Below, in pieces: positions 60,702-64,000 of a stretch of DNA of 64,000 nt. Source of the stretch: Paenibacillus antibioticophila (lineage in GTDB: Bacteria; Bacillota; Bacilli; Paenibacillales; Paenibacillaceae). Each line of letters begins with the position of its first letter. Position 1 is the first letter of the stretch. The translations under genes and the position numbers were made by a program. Location of the stretch: NCBI RefSeq assembly GCF_000455265.1, contig NZ_HG005139.1:1038842-1102841 (forward strand), read 5' to 3'. The notes under the pieces were generated by a model, which did no database searches, had not been told where the DNA came from, and saw only the letters and a program-made list of their open reading frames with translations.

Positions 60702-62927
60702 TTATTTTGACTGCAAAATATGATTCATTCTCCATTTGGAGGGGGTGACCCCATAACGCTTTTTGAATTGAGTGGTGAAATAGGTGCTGCTGCCGTAACC
60801 GACCCGTGCAGCAATCTCTCGAATGTCCAGCTCCAGGTTCGTGACCAGCAGCGATTTGGCTTGTTCCAGACGCAGCTGGTTGATGAAATCCGGGAAGCTG
60901 CTGCCGACTTCCTCGGCAATCAGTTTACTGAGATACGCGGGACTGATCGACAGCTTATCGGCCAATACGTTTAGCGAGATCCCGGGATCATGATAATGCT
61001 CCCTGATGTAGTGAACAGCTTCTGCGGCAAGGCTCCTGGTCCGTATGGCAGCTATGTTGGCCAAGCGTTCAAGGGCGGCGAAGCAGCACTCTTCCAGCCA
61101 GCTCTTTAGCTTGTCATAGCTCTGAATCTGCCAGACCTGCCGGTAATAATCCCAGAACTCGGCGTGCCAGGCATCTGCTCCCGCTGCGGCAGTGCGGCTC
61201 AATTCAAAGGCAAGCCTGGATAGAGCGGTTGTGGCGGACTCGGCACGATAGCTGCAGGCTACGGCCAGCAGCCGCTCCACCGCCTGAGGGATCCGGTCTG
61301 TCTGATCCGGGTGCCGGACGGCTTGAAGCACAGGCTCAAGAGTGCTGTCCGGCATCGGGCTGCTGTTCAAGTGAATAATGTCGTCTGCAAATACAATATT
61401 TTGCTGTTGATGAAACTTGATGTATTGCAAACAGTCAGCCCCCTCGCTGTACTTGGGTCGCAGCAGGCCGACATCACTCGTAAGACCGCTGATCCCCAGC
61501 GCATGACTGGCGCCGGCTTCAGACAACCACGCGGCAATCTCTTCCCATTTCTTCCGGTAGAGCGCATAGTCTCCCAGACTTCCGGCGGATACCTCACTGA
61601 GAATGATCACGGCGCCTCCTTGATGCGGACGGAAGGACTGAATCGAACCTCGGCCCGAAAAGGCGGCCTCAATTCCCGCGATGATCTCTTCGACGGTTGC
61701 GGCCGGGCTGTCATCCTGACTAGGTTGTATAGCGTCCAGCACACATACGCAGTAAGCCCCTCCGGAGGCACAGATGTTCATCCTGGGCGTCTCGGCATGA
61801 CTGGCGTCACTGTGCGGAGAGAGCAGCCAGCGCATTAAGGCGCTGTCGTCGCTTTCTTTTTTGAGCTGCTTTAATTTGGCTCCGATCATTTCCAGCTCCA
61901 GGTCTGCTGCATCCAGATCATTACCGAATCTTAAGGCCTCTTGATTACCGGAGATATGAAAGATATTTCCGAACAACCGCCTGATCGGCTGATAAATCCT
62001 CCGGGAGACAAGATTAGCACTTACCGATACAGCAGCAATGAGGAACAGACATAACAAGACAAGGATATTGCGGAGCCTTGAAATATCACGGACGCTGTCC
62101 TTATAGGATGTCTCGGATAAGAACCACAGCTTGTCCCGGGGAGAATAGATGAAGGTAATCAATTGCGGCTCTTCAGCGCCCTTATAGACAAAGGAACCCC
62201 GCTCGGAAGGAGAGGCAACGACACGGCTCAGCATTTCAGCATTCAACGAAGTACCGGAAAGCGTGCTGTGCATGAGTACACTGCCCTGCTCGTCAAGGAC
62301 AGCATACCGGGTAGATTCTTCGGTCTTTTGCGAAAACAGGTTCTTCTGCAGCTTGCCGAGGTTGACGGTCAGTGCAACGCCTCCGTAATACTCGCTATGT
62401 GCGAACGCCATGTCATTATAGAAGACAATCATCAGGGTCATGGGGGTTCCGTCATTCATGACAGCCTTCCATAGAAAGGGAGAGTCAACGAGCTGGCTGC
62501 CCTTCACCAATTCAAACAGCTCCTGCTTGGATTCAGCGCTAAGCGGCATATTTTCAAACATCGCAACAGGCTTGTCCACCCCGAAAATATAGGCATTCTC
62601 CAGATATTGATTGACGACCAGGGCCCCGCGTACCTGACTGAGGGCATTGTAGAGCTGATCGCTCCATTCCGTGTCGCCGCTCATCATCAGGGAGTTGATA
62701 TTCGGGTTCGCGTAGAAGTCCATCGTGTAGTTCTGGACGATTTCTTTATAGTTCGTAAAAACGGTTTCCGTATTCAGCAGCACATTCTGGTTTGCCTTGT
62801 TGACATTGGCGATGGAAATATTCCTGTACAGGTAGAAGATCACGGTGGCCAGCACGAGAATACAGCAAACAGAAATGAGGGTGAAGCTGACAAAGAGGCG
62901 GGTATAGAGCGTCCTTCTTTTTCCCAA
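60702..62927 (-). CDS. Membrane-bound AraC-family regulator
   Basis: A 741-residue one-component transmembrane regulator: helix about 8-30, an extracellular Cache-like sensor region (about 35-285), a second helix (about 290-312), a long cytoplasmic part, and two AraC helix-turn-helix units at about 645-735 (SLNVLADKLSISPAYLSKLI and DIREIAARVGYGSSTYFTTQ). It probably senses an extracellular sugar directly and activates the downstream permease operon. I start at TTG 62927 because AAGGGGAG stands 6 bases upstream; a more distal ATG (62963) has no ribosome binding site. A terminator follows. Confidence 0.83.
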   Translation of the reverse strand: MGKRRTLYTRLFVSFTLISVCCILVLATVIFYLYRNISIANVNKANQNVLLNTETVFTNYKEIVQNYTMDFYANPNINSLMMSGDTEWSDQLYNALSQVRGALVVNQYLENAYIFGVDKPVAMFENMPLSAESKQELFELVKGSQLVDSPFLWKAVMNDGTPMTLMIVFYNDMAFAHSEYYGGVALTVNLGKLQKNLFSQKTEESTRYAVLDEQGSVLMHSTLSGTSLNAEMLSRVVASPSERGSFVYKGAEEPQLITFIYSPRDKLWFLSETSYKDSVRDISRLRNILVLLCLFLIAAVSVSANLVSRRIYQPIRRLFGNIFHISGNQEALRFGNDLDAADLELEMIGAKLKQLKKESDDSALMRWLLSPHSDASHAETPRMNICASGGAYCVCVLDAIQPSQDDSPAATVEEIIAGIEAAFSGRGSIQSFRPHQGGAVIILSEVSAGSLGDYALYRKKWEEIAAWLSEAGASHALGISGLTSDVGLLRPKYSEGADCLQYIKFHQQQNIVFADDIIHLNSSPMPDSTLEPVLQAVRHPDQTDRIPQAVERLLAVACSYRAESATTALSRLAFELSRTAAAGADAWHAEFWDYYRQVWQIQSYDKLKSWLEECCFAALERLANIAAIRTRSLAAEAVHYIREHYHDPGISLNVLADKLSISPAYLSKLIAEEVGSSFPDFINQLRLEQAKSLLVTNLELDIREIAARVGYGSSTYFTTQFKKRYGVTPSKWRMNHILQSK

Positions 62928-63126
62928 GATGATCTCCCCTTTAAATGGTAGTTCTTTCTCCATTTTAGAGGTGCAGGTGTTCAACTGACAAGCACTGAAT
63001 TTATTTATGATAGCATGAAAGTATAAAAATATATAAATATGACATGCAACAATCAAGAAAATTAAATTTGGTTGTACTATAATTGTTTATGCTTACAATT
63101 CATTTATGTGAAGGGAGCCTTTTGCC

Positions 63127-64000
63127 TTGAGAACATTTCGCAATCCGATACTGCCTGGATTTTACCCCGACCCTTCGGCTATTCGAGTCGGCGAGGACTA
63201 CTATCTGGTAACTTCAAGCTTTGAATTTTTCCCCGGTGTTCCGATTTTTCACAGCAAGGACCTGGTAAATTGGAAGCAGCTCGGCCATGTGCTGGACCGT
63301 CCGTCCCAGCTCAACCTGGACAGCATTATCCCATCCAGAGGAATCTGGGCGCCAACCTTGCGGTATCATGAGGGTGTTTTTTATATGATCACGACATACG
63401 TCGATAATGACAAGGAGCAGCACAACTTCTATGTCACTGCAACAGATCCTGCCGGGGACTGGTCTGATCCCGTATGGCTGGAGGATGCTCCGGGAATCGA
63501 CCCTTCCCTGTTTTTTGACGATGACGGGAAAGTGTATTACACAGGGAACCGTGTTCCTCCTGAAGGTCAGGACTACCCGAAGCATATGGATATTTGGCTG
63601 CAGGAGATTGATTTGGAGTCGGGCAAGCTGGTTGGACCCAAGCACAGCATTTGGCAAGGGGCTCTAAAAGTGGGCCATGCCCAGGAAGGACCGCATATCT
63701 ATAAAATCGGAGGCTGGTACTATGTGCTGATTGCCGAGGGCGGCACCGGCCATACCCATGCAGTCACGATTGCCAGAAGCCGCAACGTACTTGGCCCTTA
63801 TGAGGGCAACAAAGCAAATCCGATCTTGACCCATCGTCATCTGGGAAGAGGCTATCCGATCGTTAACGTCGGTCATGCCGAGCTTGTGGAAACCCAGCAT
63901 GGGGATTGGTGGATGTTCTGTCTGGCCTCCCGAACCTGCGGAGGATACTACCGCAATCTGGGAAGAGAGACCTTCCTGACACCGGTTAGCTGGGAAAATG
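63127..64000 (+). CDS. GH43 family glycoside hydrolase (beta-xylosidase/arabinofuranosidase type), runs off right edge
   Basis: The first 291 codons of a cytoplasmic GH43 enzyme beginning LRTFRNPILPGFYPDPSAIR (TTG start). The catalytic base Asp is in FYPDPSAI, the pKa-modulating Asp in PGIDPSLFF, and the acid Glu in GHAQEGPHIYK, all in the five-bladed beta-propeller. RGIWAPTLRYHEG is also typical of the beta-xylosidase branch. GAAGGGA lies upstream, and TATAAT at 63078-63083 is a possible -10 box. It is divergent from the membrane AraC regulator, so both may be controlled together. The C-terminal domain is outside the window. Confidence 0.88.
   Translation, partial: MRTFRNPILPGFYPDPSAIRVGEDYYLVTSSFEFFPGVPIFHSKDLVNWKQLGHVLDRPSQLNLDSIIPSRGIWAPTLRYHEGVFYMITTYVDNDKEQHNFYVTATDPAGDWSDPVWLEDAPGIDPSLFFDDDGKVYYTGNRVPPEGQDYPKHMDIWLQEIDLESGKLVGPKHSIWQGALKVGHAQEGPHIYKIGGWYYVLIAEGGTGHTHAVTIARSRNVLGPYEGNKANPILTHRHLGRGYPIVNVGHAELVETQHGDWWMFCLASRTCGGYYRNLGRETFLTPVSWEN

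Overview
The window reads as a chromosomal segment of a Paenibacillus-like Gram-positive saprophyte (Bacillota). The evidence is the style of gene content: strong AGGAGG-type ribosome binding sites, frequent GTG/TTG starts, an S-layer (SLH) protein, YesM/YesN-type sensor kinase and AraC response-regulator pairs, lipoprotein/LplB/LplC-type sugar ABC importers without their own ATPase, and many glycoside hydrolases. No rRNA, tRNA, intact insertion sequence or CRISPR array was seen. The theme is carbohydrate scavenging, with one iron-uptake island.

Layout. 1-1868: end of a hexuronate pathway operon (uxuA tail, uxuB-like reductase). 2287-6898: an esterase, a LacI-type regulator and a VOC protein, set among broken genes (a truncated second esterase, a frameshifted quinone oxidoreductase, a fossil chemotaxis-receptor tail). 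7522-18373: a three-gene secreted operon (multidomain metallophosphatase, SLH protein, GH92 alpha-mannosidase) that I infer acts on phosphorylated mannan at the cell surface. 18480-19681: two nitroreductases behind a promoter overlapped by a perfect Fur box. 19826-20848: a RhaT-like sugar symporter. 21480-38950: a ROK regulator with a radical-SAM sulfatase-maturating enzyme, two CHR-family anion transporters, a Cys-type sulfatase, an AraC regulator, a two-component system, an ABC importer, a GH51 arabinofuranosidase and a GH2 hydrolase. Together these suggest import and intracellular breakdown of a sulfated arabinose/galactose-type oligosaccharide. 39039-43940: siderophore uptake (binding protein, Btr-like regulator, two FecCD permeases) with Fur boxes. 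44125-45794: the ACT/UPF0210 pair. 46409-53097: a second two-component system with a second sugar ABC importer, whose binding-protein gene has an apparent 1-nt frameshift in its signal peptide. 53661-56462: small genes including a CdsA-like enzyme with a decayed partial copy, a broken gene and a YiiX-like hydrolase. 56841-64000: a third sugar ABC importer, its membrane-bound AraC regulator and the start of a GH43 enzyme.

The most unusual non-genic signal is a set of five intergenic arrays (about 7.1, 21.0-21.4, 46.1, 53.2-53.4 and 56.6 kb). In each, short palindromic or related motifs recur about every 50-52 bp. The motif differs from array to array, but the spacing is the same. They are not CRISPR arrays, because the repeats are diverged palindromes and, in one array, the whole 51-bp unit including the intervening DNA is duplicated. 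Catabolite-repression (cre-like) sites precede most of the sugar-uptake operons, and Fur boxes precede the iron genes and the nitroreductases.
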